Assembly (NCBI RefSeq): GCF_963678635.1
Contig: NC_087070.1
Location: 4,622,539 to 4,686,538, forward strand
Direction of reading: 5' to 3'
DNA: 64,000 bases
Source: Symsagittifera roscoffensis
Lineage: Eukaryota; Xenacoelomorpha; Acoela; Convolutidae
Positions within the stretch are counted from its first letter, which is position 1; each line of letters starts with the position of its first letter. The translations under genes were made by a program, and so were the position numbers. Below, in pieces: positions 45,076 through 55,607 of this stretch. The notes beneath the pieces are model-generated. The model searched no databases. It saw only the letters and a list, made by a program, of their open reading frames with translations, and was not told the DNA's origin.

Positions 45076-45950
45076 TCATTCGGACTCGCTTTCTGTAGCT
45101 GTGTCCTTGTTTTCACTATACTCGACCCATTTATCATCGTATTTGGTTTCCAGTTTCGAGCTACGGATTCTGATATTTTTTCGGTCTATCTGTTTATCTT
45201 CGATTAAGAATCGCCTTTTGCGTAGGCAATCGTTTTCAAGTTTGGTGTCTGATGTTGACATCGTGGTCATAATCTTTCAGCCGGAAAGCAGATTTCATCA
45301 CGAGTTCTTTGCTGAGCATGTTTTCCATGTTTACAACAAGCGTGCGAGGGGTTGTCCGGTCTGGATCATTTCTGCCTATGCGCTGGATTTTGCTCATTTT
45401 TTGTCATCAATATTGAGGAAAACAATTATTTTTTCAATTGCTTTGATGTCAGCTTGGAATCGCTCGTCGGAAGTCCCCGTAGTGTTTTCGGGTACACCTC
45501 TCATGCGAACTCCAAGGTTGCTTGAAGATCGAACTGGTGGTGGCGTATCGATCTTTTTGCCCATTTTCACTGCACCGAGTGATGAGGCGAAGTTCTGCGG
45601 CTTAGTTTTTTTCACCTCATTGAGTTCTAGTTTCACAGTTTCAATCAGGGCGTTTGATTTGGTAATGTTCTCTGTTAGTTTCTTCAGTTGGTCTTTGATT
45701 TCAACTAGTTGGATATCGATTTTGGTCAAATCGTTTTTTTGGTCAGTTTTTGGGTCTTGCTCTTTTTTGTTTACACATTGGTTGCAAGCATTGAGGATGT
45801 TTGCTTTACACTTGATGAAAACGTCTAGACTATTTTGATCAAAATCAGTGCATTCCGGTGTCATGTGTAAAACTTTTTAACAAAAATCACACCAAATTTT
45901 CTTTCTTGATTTTTTCTTGACAAGTGTAACACTTGTTTCCTCGATTCGCC
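45076..45950 (-). pseudogene. LINE ORF1 with PHD-like zinc finger and coiled coil
   Basis: An ATG at about 45950 opens MANRGNKCYTCQEKI. After a frameshift and one TAA follow CDFC, KVLH and PEC, giving C-x2-C...C-x2-C...H...C, a PHD-type zinc pattern as known from ORF1 of CR1 elements. Then come a coiled coil (LVEIKDQLKKLTENITKSN; 45394-45864) and, in a shifted frame, NIDDKK/MSKIQRIGRNDPDRTT, resembling the C-terminal RNA-binding part. The last frame (45076-45270) ends in a TGA that is in frame with the endonuclease. Confidence 0.65.
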
Positions 45951-46091
45951 ATTCTGATTTTGCTTTACTGAATTTGGTTTAATCAGATTGTTACTTCAAC
46001 TTATTTGTAGTGTCTTAACTAGGGGAATGATAGAATACACTCAGCCAGGTGGCTCCTCGCTAAAAGCCCTTTGGTTTAGTATATTCTACTT

Positions 46092-46879
46092 TTAAACTGC
46101 AGCAAAAAGAAAAACCAGTTGATTCCTCGAAAGGAGGCCTTTGGTTTTTGATTTACTACAAGGGGAGTATGTGCTTACTTTATCGGCTGCCGAGGAATGA
46201 TCTGCACTTGCAATCAAAATTGAGGAGCACTCGTACACGTTTGGGTGTCCTTGCTGTTCGAGTTCGATCGAGTAATGTTCGTAAAAAACTTTCGTTTTTA
46301 GTATCACTCGAATTTGACTTATTCCCTTCTCACTGAGGTGCACGCAGTCACGATCGGAAATATGCGTTTCTGATTACACGTGTTCGGCTATACCTCGGAA
46401 AATCCAACGAGCTTATTTTGATGCGTTTGCTAGTCTCTGGTTTACTACTAGATGGCGAATCAACTCGTGGTCTTCAAAATTTTCGTTGTCAGTTTCGGGT
46501 GGGACTCGGGGGGGGGGGGGGTATACCGATTACTTACATCTTTTTCGCAACTGTTATCAACGTGTTTGCAAGACTTTCGATTCGCTCAAATACTTCCTGT
46601 GGAGTAGTCACAGAGGGTTCGTATTCACTATAAGTCGTTTCCGCCGACAAATAAAACAATGATTTAGTATTTACCTTGTGGAGGGACAAATAGATATACA
46701 TTGTTTACAGTTGCTCCTGGTAGCGATAGAATGTTGATATTCCTAAATGTCAGGTACCCGGCTTGGGAGTCTGCAATCAGGAGAGCTCTCTTTGGGGATG
46801 TTTTAAACAGGTGATATCTCATTGAAATCTTGTCTGTAAAATCCCCCATTGGAGGCCTTCCACACAAGATTTTATACAT
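46092..46879 (-). pseudogene. SGNH-hydrolase-like gene, degenerate
   Basis: Block I is RALLIADSQAGYL (GDS as ADS, Ser retained), followed by ILSLPGATVNNVYLFVPPQG. Block III is IIVLFVGGNDL. Next are EVFERIESLANTLI and VIGIPP, and block V is SDRDCVHLSEKGI with the catalytic Asp-x-x-His. All SGNH landmarks are thus present in order over about 230 codons, ending YEHYSIELEQQGHPNVYEC. Breaks: four in-frame TAA codons, one single-base frameshift after GGND, and a 14-G homopolymer after GIPP. A donor-like GTAAGC follows ADHSSAADK near 46178. Either a pseudogene, or a gene with introns I cannot resolve. Confidence 0.65.
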
Positions 46880-47073
46880 TTCACTTGAAAAAGTTTATAA
46901 TTTTATACCATGCACACAAGAAAATAAATTATATCTCACATATTGACGCGACTCTAGAATTAGGTAAATAATACAAGTAAAGCAACTCTAGAAGTTTTTG
47001 GTAATTAGTAGTTTCAACTCAAGGAGTTTAGCTTTCTGAACCATTGGGCTGCTTCACTTGTCTGCCTGGCACA

Positions 47074-48126
47074 TCAAGGTTTTCTCAAGTTAGTTTTAGA
47101 TCTAAGGTAGAAAATTGGCACCAGATCTGTTGCTCGTACAAATTGTATTGATTCTATGCTTTCCATATGTTCGAAGACAAACTTACGAAATGTAAATTTC
47201 ATATTGTTGTTGGACTTTTTTATTCGATGGAATTCAAGTTCACCGCTGGATCCGCAAACACAAACGCGACTTTCTTGTGTTTTGTAAAATGTTGGCTTCA
47301 CTTTGCTATTGCAATTTCTTCTGACGCCAAAGTTGATGGACACAGCGTTTTCTTTTCCCTCGGGAGCCAAATTGAATCAAACTCTATTTCAAACATTTTT
47401 CAAACAAGAGTTTTCTTTTTCAGCAGGTGTACTTTTTTCCTTCAGATATGTACGGATACACAACTTTGTGTTTTTCATTGATTGCATTTCATAGTTTTTC
47501 GCGCCCTTTCCGAGGCTGAAGAATCTCATTTTAACAATACTGTGATGATCGAGGAATTCTTGGCAATCGCGCTCCAGATCGATTGCAATTGCTCTTTGCT
47601 TGTTCTCGCCAAGAACGTAGAATGGCTCGATAATCTGATTGTTTTTATCGTACGACAAAATGCATAATTTCGCGAGGAGAATTATTTTCTTAGCGGTGAA
47701 CACATCCCTCAAGTTGTTCAGCTGTTTTCCTTGGTTTTGCGAATAATGAAAAGCCGTATGTGCATCGTCTTCAGCTCTTCTGAATTTTTCAATTGCTTCG
47801 TCAATTGGGTGATTTTGTAGTAGATTCATTGCTGTAATTAGTTTATCCAATGCAGTTAGCAATGGTGTATCCAACACTATTTGAACCATTTTTTTCAGGT
47901 CTTCTAGAGATCTTTTGATTTGCATTAAGGTTATTGCTGTCAAATCCATTGATTGTACAGCACCTCCGATACCGATCACATGATAGGCAAACTCCATCAT
48001 TGCAAGGTAGCTGAGAGCGTATCCCATTTTTTGCGTTGTTTCTCCTAATAACAAGAAAAGCTTTTCAAAGCTTACACACTTTTTCCTTTTGAAGAAAATA
48101 AATAACCTATATTTTTTTTGGATCGT
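47074..48126 (-). CDS. Gene X: unidentified helix-rich protein, probably disrupted
   Basis: Open from about 48126 to 47389 (LLLGETTQKMGYALSYLAMM; TAITLMQIKRSLEDLKKMVQ; IDEAIEKFRRAEDDAHTAF; LNNLRDVFTAKKIILLAKL; RDCQEFLDHHSIVKMRFFSL). Two in-frame TGA codons then lie within 20 bases (47371-47390), after which the same frame runs to 47074 (GKENAVSINFGVRRNCNSKV; SRVCVCGSSGELEFHRIK). The N-terminal 200 residues look all-helical with one hydrophobic stretch; the C-terminal 95 look beta-rich. Comparison with the paralogue at 52.8 kb suggests two compensating indels around the stops. I do not recognise the family. Start not determined; upstream exons are likely. Confidence 0.5.
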
Positions 48127-48989
48127 TTATCACCAGGCCACCAGCTTATTCTCGGTATCAATTCCAGAGGACATCAGCTAAAAATCTTCGCTTGTGAAGC
48201 TTCTTGTTGATGTAAGAAAAAGTTTTTGAAACTAACTTAACAAAAAAAACAGTTACTGTTTTTGACTATGTAAAAAATATTTGTTTCAATGTTTGTGCTA
48301 GCACTAAAAACGCATGCTTTTACAGTTACGGGACAAAGTAACCAAATGACAGAACGAGTGATGTTGTCACGTTTCAGACTGATTGTCTTCACTTACTCAA
48401 TAAATGAGGCGGAGCTTAACGTTGTTTCAGAATTCTAGTTGGCTGCGGGATTGTATAGTTGATCTAAAACAGAACCTTGATGCAAAAAGATCTTTAACAA
48501 AATCAGCAAACTGACGAAGTAATTGGAAAGTTCATAAAAGCTGAAACAGATGCGCTTTCGGCCTCCACTTACTCGCAAAATTAAGGAAAAGAGCTGAAAA
48601 ACCTGAGTGAAAAACTTAAAATTCAAGGGTTTTGCAATCGGGTACCGGACTTTCTTTCCCGTAGTCAACAGGATGATCTCCAATTTCAAAATCTCCATTT
48701 TCAGCACGTTGAACTGCAGCAGTCGTCCCTCTATTGCAAACTGCAACAGACATATTTTGAGCACGCTAGCATTTTGGGTATATTTTTCATTCGCAATTAG
48801 TTTTTAGATTGGTGGTAATTTTACCATATTGTTTTTTTTAATTTCATTTTTACACCGAAGACTTTAGTCAAGGTGTTATGGTATCGTGTAACGGGGTTTT
48901 TTTTTTAAATGTTGTCTGTTGTCAAGTGTCGACAAATAACGTCCACAGTTATCAATTATCATGTGGGCTGGACTATATCGCGCTATGTC
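48127..48989. other. No gene seen
   Basis: AT-rich. A ~40-base stretch including TTGCAATCGGGTAC and CTTTCTTTCCCGTA (48628-48663) recurs at 53598-53630. Frames at 48435 (-) and 48607 (+) have no recognisable content. Confidence 0.4.
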
Positions 48990-49910
48990 ACGTGATTGCG
49001 TATGTTTGTTTCTTTATTTGTTCATCTTTATTTATTTAATTATCTGTTCTTCTATTTATTTAATTATGTTTAGTTTGCTTATATTTATTTATAATTTATG
49101 TATGTACATATTTATTTTTGTTTATATCACGTGTTTTGTTTATTTATTTAATTATTCTTTCTTTCATTTAGTTTTGCTTTTATTATTTCTGCGTGTGTAT
49201 TTATTTAATTTATTTATTTTCATTTATTTATATTATGGGTCTGTTTGTTTGGTTATTTGTTCATATATTTTTTTTCATGTCTATTTAATTATTTGTACAT
49301 TTCACTTTTGCTTTTATTTATTTATATATTTATTTATTTATTTATGTTTTCATTTATGTATTTATTTATTTATTTATGTATTGATTTATTTTTTTATTGC
49401 TTATTTATTTGTCAGGTGTGTTTTGTTTATTTGTTGATATTTATTTCTATATTTATTTAATTATTCTTTCTTTCATTTAGTTTTGCTTTTATTATTTATG
49501 TATGTGTATTTATTTAATTCATTTACTTTCATTTATTTATATTATGGGTCTGTTTGTTTGGTTATTTGTTCATGAGATATATATTTTTTCATGTTAATTT
49601 AATTATTTGTACATTTCAGTTTTGCGTTTATTTATTTATTTATTTATTTATTTATGTATGTATTTATTTATTTATGTATTGATTTATTTTTCTATTGTTT
49701 ATTTATTTATCAGGTGTGTTTTGTTTATTCGTTGATATTTATTGCTATATTTATTTAATTATTTTCTTTCATTTAGTTTTGCTTTTATTTATTATTCATG
49801 TATGTATTTATTTATTCATTTATTTATTTATGTTTATTTATTTTTGGTTTGTTCGTTCATTTGTTGGTTTGTTCGTTCATTTATTTATTTATTTAGTTAG
49901 CGTCTTTGTT
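48990..49910. repeat. TTTA-rich macro-repeat
   Basis: Largely (TTTA)n-like sequence organised in about 300-bp units: TTATTCTTTCTTTCATTTAG recurs at 49152 and 49461, with a variant at about 49759. Open frames across it encode only Phe, Leu, Ile and Tyr runs and are artefacts of composition. Confidence 0.85.
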
Positions 49911-50006
49911 GTTTGATTGTGAAATTTGATGTTTTACTTCTTAGCTATGTAGTTAAAAGCAAAAAATGATTTTCAATTTATTGTTCTGTTTAGGATATTT
50001 TATTTT

Positions 50007-50911
50007 ATATAGCAAAATATTGGTGTATACATGTGTTAGTACGATTTTAGCTCTAGAATTGTTATTTCAGGCTCTTCGTCAATATAGCAATATTTTAGCG
50101 TATACATGTGTTAGTACCATTTTTAGTTCTCGAACTGTTATTTTATGATCTATGTCAATATATCAAAATTTTAGTGTATACATGTGTTATTACGATTTTT
50201 AGTTCTCGAACTGTTATTTCATGATCTTTGTCAATATATCAAAATTTTATTGTATACATGTGTTAGTACCATTTTTAGTTCTCGAACTGTTATTCCATGA
50301 TCTTTGTCAATATAGCAAAATTTTGGTGTATACATGTGTTCGTACGATTTTTAGCTCTAGAACTGTTATTCCATGATCTTTGTCAATATAGCAAAAATTT
50401 GACGTATACATGTGTTAGTACGATTTTTAGCTCTCGAACTGTTATTTCATGATCTTTGCCAATATAGCAAAATTTTGGTGTATACATGTGTTCGTACGAT
50501 TTTTAGCTCACGAACTGTTATTTCAGGCCCTTTGTCAATATAGTAAAATTTTGGTGTATACATGTGTTAGTACGATTTTTAGTTCTAGAAGTGTTATTTT
50601 ATGATCTTCGTTGATATATCAAAAATTTAACCTATACATGTGTTCGTACGATTTTTAGCTCACGAACTGTTATTTCAGGCCCTTTGTCAATATAGTAAAA
50701 TTTTGGTGTATACATGTGTTAGTACGATTTTTAGTTCTAGAAGTGTTATTTTATGATCTTCGTTGATATATCAAAAATTTAACCTATACATGTGTTAGTA
50801 CGATTTTTAGTTCTAGAACTGTTATTTCAGGCTCTTTCTCGATATAGCAAAATTTTGGTGTATACATGTATTAGTACGATTTTTTGTTCTAGAACTGTTA
50901 TTCTTCAATTA
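50007..50911. repeat. Satellite of ~75-bp units
   Basis: About twelve units, each with GTATACATGTGTTAGTACGA, then TTTTTAG, TTCTCGAACTGTTATTT and a TCAATATAGCAAAATTTTGG tail. A two-unit (151-bp) block at about 50482-50632 is repeated almost exactly at 50633-50783, showing higher-order expansion. Confidence 0.9.
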
Positions 50912-51412
50912 TTAGTTGTTCAAGTTGTTTGGTTTTTGCTTCAGTTTCTATGCCTTCGGTGTATTGCGCGTAGCGCCTATGTTTTAATTTTTATTCCTTT
51001 TTTTCTCGGTTAATTAAGTTTCGGCCTAATTTATTTCGGCTTCTTGGCCTCATATTGCGTCCTTTGATAAGCAAAAAGATATATTGGTGTGCTTGTGTAA
51101 TGGAGGGGATGTGGTTTAAACATCTTTTTATCAGTGCTTAAGTCATTTTTTTTTTCTTTTCCTCTTCTCGGTTTACTAAGTTTGACATATTTTATATCGG
51201 CTTATTGGCCTCACATTTTTCCTTTAGTGAGCGAAAAAAAATTGCGTGCGTGTGTGTATATTGAAGGGGATGGGGCTTTTACAATTTTTTATTAGCTTTT
51301 AAGTCTTTTATTTTAAATTGTATTTCGTCGTTTGATGAGGGAAAATATTTTTTGTGTGCTTGAGTGTATTGAGGGGAATGGGGGATAAAAACTTTTTGTT
51401 GTTATTTAAGAT
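50912..51412. other. T-rich spacer
   Basis: No gene. Contains loosely repeated phrases such as TCGGTTTACTAAGTTT / CGGTTAATTAAGTTT and GGCTTCTTGGCCTCA / GGCTTATTGGCCTCA about 170 bp apart, so it is probably an older tandem duplication. Confidence 0.45.
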
Positions 51413-52737
51413 GATTGAATTTTTTCGGCTTAGAGGGTTTCCTCAGGTATTTTCGATTTTTTCAGCTTGGTAATTTTTTTTCCGATTTTCTTTTCCTTTC
51501 CTATTGTTTTTGGTGTGAATTTTTTATACTCTTGTGCGTTTTGATAGAATTCGGAATCTCAATTTTTTTGATTTTTTCCGATTTAGTGGCTGTTTTGTAG
51601 TGTATTGCAAGTGGTGTGAAGCTCGGCTGCGCCTCTGTGCTTTTTGTTGATTCTACAAACTGCTCCTGATTCTAAAAAATCACCTGCTTTCAGAGATTTT
51701 GAGCGGTTCAATGTTTTAGTTATTTGTTTATGGAATCCAAAACAGCAAAGAAGATCAAAGAAAGTGAGCAATGTTGCAAATTCCACGACAAACCTGATTT
51801 CGGCATATTGCGGAATCCGCTTAAAAATCAGAAATGGTAGAGTTTGGTCTGGTAATTGCAGAGTTTGGTCTGATTGAATTTTTTCGGCTTAGAGGGTTTT
51901 CTCAGGTATTTTTGACTTTTTAAGCTTGGTAATTTTTTTTCCGATTTTCTTTTCACTTCCTATTGTTTTTGGTGTGAATTTTTTATACTCTTGTGCGTTT
52001 TGATAGAATTCGGAATCTTTTTTTTCCGATTTAGTGGCTGTTCTGTAGTGTATTGCAAGTGGTGTGAAGTTCGGCTGCGCCTCTGTGCTTTTTGTTGATT
52101 CTACAAACTGCTACTGATTCCAAAAAATCGCCTGCTTTCAGAGATTTTGAGCGGTTCAATGTTTTAGTTATTTGTTTATGGAATCCAAAACAGCAAAGAA
52201 GATCAAAGAAAGTAAGCAATGTTGCAAATTCCACGACAAACCTGATTTCGGCATATTGCGGAATCCGCTTAAAAATCAGAAATGGCAGAGTTTGGTCCGA
52301 TTGAATTTTTTCGGCTTAGAGGGTTTTCTAAGGTATTTTCGACTTTTTCAGCTTGGTAATTTTTTTTCCGATTTTCTTTTCACTTCCTATTGTTTTTGGT
52401 GTGAATTTTTTATACTCATGTGCGTTTTGATAGAATTCGGAATCTGTTTTTTTGATTTTTTTCGATTTAGTGGCTGTTCTGTAGTGTATTGCTAGTGGTG
52501 TGAAGCTCGGCTGCGCCTCTGTGCTTTTTGTTGATTCTACAAACTGCTCCTGATTCCAAAAAATTGCCTGCTTTCAGAGATTTTGAGCGGTTCAATGTTT
52601 TAGTTATTTGTTTACGGAATCCAAAACAGCAAAGAAGATCAAAGAAAGTAAGCAATGTTGCAAATTCCACGACAAACCTGATTTCGGCATATTGCGGAAT
52701 CCGCTTAAAAATCAGAAATTGCAGAGTTTGGTCTGGT
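51413..52737. repeat. Three tandem ~440-bp units
   Basis: Units start GATTGAATTTTTTCGGCTTA at 51413, 51872 and 52299. They are about 95 percent alike. Each contains one copy of the hairpin motif GTGAAGCTCGGCTGCGCCTC and parallel open frames of 67 codons (-) and about 75 codons (+). The last unit runs directly into the gene X paralogue. Confidence 0.9.
51601..51640. repeat. Hairpin motif (GCGAAGC family), one of six
   Basis: GTATTGCAAGTGGTGTGAAG followed by CTCGGCTGCGCCTCTGTGC. Near-copies lie at 52049-52088, 52487-52524, 54395-54436, 58648-58688 and 63850-63885. The core GCGAAGC...GCTTCGC forms a short stem, and the flanks GCAAGTGG and CTCTGTG are conserved. Confidence 0.7.
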
Positions 52738-53135
52738 AATGAAACAGAATTTTTAATGTTGAGTATCCGTACATATCTAAAGACAAAAAGTACACCTGCT
52801 CAAAGAGAACTCCCAGAAAAAATTTGAAATAGATAATGATTCCGATTTGATTGCCGAGGGAGAAGAAAACGCGGTGTTCATAAAAATTGGCGTCAAAAGA
52901 AATTGCAATAGCAAAGTGAAAACGTCATTTTACAAAACACAAGAAGGACGCGTTTGTGTTGGCGGATCCAGCGGTGATCTTGAATTCCATCGAATGAAAA
53001 AAATCCAAATTTAAAATTGAGTTTACATTCGTAAGTTTTTCATCGAAGATATGCAAAGCAAAGAATCAGTGCAATTTGTACGAGCAACAGATCGAGCCAG
53101 TTATCTACGTTAAATCTTAAACTAATTTTAGCAAG
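52738..53135 (+). pseudogene. Partial paralogue of gene X
   Basis: RTYLKTKSTPAQRE matches RTYLKEKSTPAEKE of gene X. In a shifted frame, EGEENAVFIKIGVKRNCNSK and GRVCVGGSSGDLEFHRMKK match its C-terminal part, and the following bases match through FVRATD. Only the last third of gene X is present. It is on the opposite strand and joined to the ~440-bp repeat at its 5' side. Frameshifts make it a pseudogene. Confidence 0.65.
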
Positions 53136-53699
53136 TTCGAAAAAGTTTTGTTCTGTTGCAAGTCAGAAAAAAATTATGACACGTTAAATTGTGACTCTGA
53201 AATTGGGTGTAGTTTGAATAATAAAAATTCTCAAAATACTTGATCGCAGAAACAAACCATGGGATGAATTAGTACAATGTTCAGAGATGAAATAGTCATC
53301 ACGGCATTGACTAAGTTCATCAAAAGCCTCAAACTTTTATCACCCATGTTTTTTCCATTAGTAACAAAGTACGTCCAAATTTGACTCAAAATGGCGTATT
53401 TTCAAAATCAGATATAGCAGACAAGCCTTGTATATGTCAAACAAGAGTTCTCGTTTCAGGTCAAAGCCCCGAATGTACCGGTTGCCCATTAGCTGGTCTC
53501 AAAAATTTCTCGTTTAATGAAATAGGAGAAGAAAAGAGTTAATTGAAGACCTTCAAAAAATCAGACTGCAAATGAAATCTTAGAATGTCTACAAGGGTAT
53601 TGCAATCGGGTACTAGACTTTTTTCCCGTAAATAACTTTGTCCACAGACTTATTGGACACCTGGTGGTACCTTACTTGGTTTATAATGAATTCCATTTT

Positions 53700-53800
53700 T
53701 AGCAGTGTCTCTTGCACACCTAGCCTGCTGCTATCGAATACGCCTAGGACGGCAAAGGTCATGGGTTTGAATCTGACCAGGACCAGTTTTTTTTTTCAAA
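53700..53800 (+). mobile_element. tRNA-derived SINE fragment
   Basis: ACGCCTAGGACGGCAAAGGT then GGGTTTGAATCTG (box B). The spacing and wording match the copy at 60561-60635 (CGCCTGAGACGACAAAGGT, AGGTTCAAATCTT). Box A is not preserved. Confidence 0.4.
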
Positions 53801-54394
53801 CGGCACCAGTTTGTCTGCTTAGTTGATTTATCTAGCAATCGTTTATATTAGCTGTAAACAGTTTTCACTGCAGTTGTTTTCAGCATTTTAAAAAGCCGGC
53901 TGAATCAAATTTTAATTTCACCTTGTTGTAATTTTACCAGTTCGAATTTTACCAGTTCGATTTCTTTAAAATTTCTCGTTTTTTTTTTCAATTATTTTTG
54001 TCCTTTTTATCGTCTTAATAAATGTTGGCTCTATTAATATCGACTTAGTGGCCTCTTATTGCGTCGTTACGTCCGAAATTTTTTTTTTGTGCGCGTATGT
54101 GTGCTCTAACGAGAAAAAAGACTTGAGATTTTTAATACGTTAGGAATTTTTTGAATTTCTTTTCGGCATAAAGGGTTTCTGCTCGGTTATTATTATCGTC
54201 TGTCTGCTCTGTTCCGCAGAAGGGAATTTTTTGAAAACATGAATTCTCTATAGCCTTCCCGAAGCTCTTCGTAGAGTTTCTTATGAAACAGACATTTTTG
54301 TTCCGGATATTTTGGATTTTGTTGCAATTTTCATCGACAATAACGATTTTTTTGAATTTTTTTTTTGGTTTGATTTTCATAGTCATTCATATTT

Positions 54395-54436
54395 GTATCA
54401 CAAGTGGCGCGAAGCTCAGCTTCGCTTCTGTGTAAG
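54395..54436. repeat. Hairpin motif
   Basis: TTGTATCACAAGTGGCGCG followed by AAGCTCAGCTTCGCTTCTG; stem GCGAAGCT with AGCTTCGC. Confidence 0.65.
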
Positions 54437-55607
54437 ATTTTGACTTTAACTTCTAAATTACTCAAAAGGTAATCCGAGCCTTATCTCTAGTTATCCGAAG
54501 CCATATTGATAGTACGTGTTCTGATAAAATTTGAAGAATTCGTCAACTCTAAAAGTCAAAATCTGTGGAGCTTGTTCAGCACTCTAGGAGCGTTATACGC
54601 ATTCCTTTTTAATCTGAATTATTTTGATTTAACGTTTTCTGAAAAAAGATGAGTTCTCTAAAGCTGAATTTCTTAGCTATGAAATTTGTCGAACACAATG
54701 AGCTTTTTCATACGCATTCACTATTCGTCCGAATTCAGTATTACAGAATAAAGTAGATGCTTATTTGATTCTCATTGTCTGCTGAAACAATTTTTCAAAA
54801 AAAATTTTCAGCACCAAAAATTCTGCGGTATATTCTAATAAATTCTTCGCTTAAGTCTCTTAAATGATGTATATTTTTAATTGTTGAAACATTGAGGAAA
54901 CAAGAAAATTTTCTTCCCAAGTTCCGGCATTTTTTTGGAACACAGCCAAAAATATACAATCCTATAAAATAGAATCAAGGTATGAGGTATATGAAAGTCT
55001 CTGAAGTTGGTTTGAAAAATTTTTTAAAAGCATAAATCTTCGTTCAACTTTGAAATTTTGTTGCAGATAAAATTGAAGTGCTTCTGAATTTTCTTTCGGT
55101 TGTCAGATGACGCCGCCAAATAATTCATATCACTGACTTCAGCTACCGCAAAACCATATTTTGGCTTTAATTTTCTAATGAATTTGACTGCAAACTTTGT
55201 ACCCATTGTCAATATTCTTCTAAATTGATTCAGTCAAGTGTAGATCAGCTGGTATTGATAGGCGTTTTTTTAAAAGTTAATTAAAGAATTGCACAAAAAT
55301 AAATTATTTCTTTAATAAAAGACTTTAACATTATTGATATCATTTTCTCCAAAGTTTTTTTTTTGAGGGCAGTCAGTAGAGATATAAAAATATCGAATTG
55401 CAAATATTGAGAGACTGTGAATGTTAGGTTTTTGGGACCCAATTTCAGGTGTTAGGATTTGAGCTGTTTATGGAATTAGTAAAAACAACCAGCTCACCTC
55501 AAGTAAAATTGGAACGATTTACAATGTGTGAAATTTCGCCTCGCGTAAATTATGCACAATACACTTTCAGCATCAAAATTAAAAATGAGCAGTTAAGTTT
55601 TTTTTTT

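Larger units (their letters stand above)
42180..45955 (-). mobile_element. CR1/Jockey-type non-LTR retrotransposon
   Basis: Minus-strand order: ORF1 with a zinc-finger-like start and coiled coil, AP-type endonuclease, reverse transcriptase, C-terminal domain. Endonuclease, RT and C-terminal signatures fit the CR1/Jockey group. The 3' end is near a TACTATTACTACTAATAG microsatellite-like stretch at about 42178-42198, as is common for CR1-like tails. At least five frameshifts or stops are visible, so the copy is dead, but nearly full length. Confidence 0.85.
53136..55607. other. Gene-poor region with repeat debris
   Basis: Contains the second copy of the TTGCAATCGGGTAC stretch (about 53598-53630), a tRNA-like box B (53763-53775) and one hairpin motif (54395-54436). 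Frames at 54132 (-) and 55024 (-) are Lys/Asn/Phe-rich and unsupported. Confidence 0.4.

Noticed and set aside
45101..45838. 245-codon plus-strand frame
   Set aside because: It is the antisense of the LINE ORF1 coding region, which has the recognisable coiled coil and zinc-finger residues on the minus strand.
46092..46879. Reassignment of TAA to Tyr in this genome
   Set aside because: TAA positions in the SGNH remnant would tolerate Tyr, but in the LINE and Ty3 copies stops fall in frames that are simply shifted, and the intact exons use normal Tyr codons. Ordinary pseudogene decay is sufficient.
48961..49460. Long plus-strand frames full of Phe, Ile, Leu and Tyr, resembling a multi-pass membrane protein
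   Set aside because: The DNA is a TTTA/TTTATT repeat with ~300-bp macro-units; any frame without stops in it looks hydrophobic. No start context, splice site or conserved motif.
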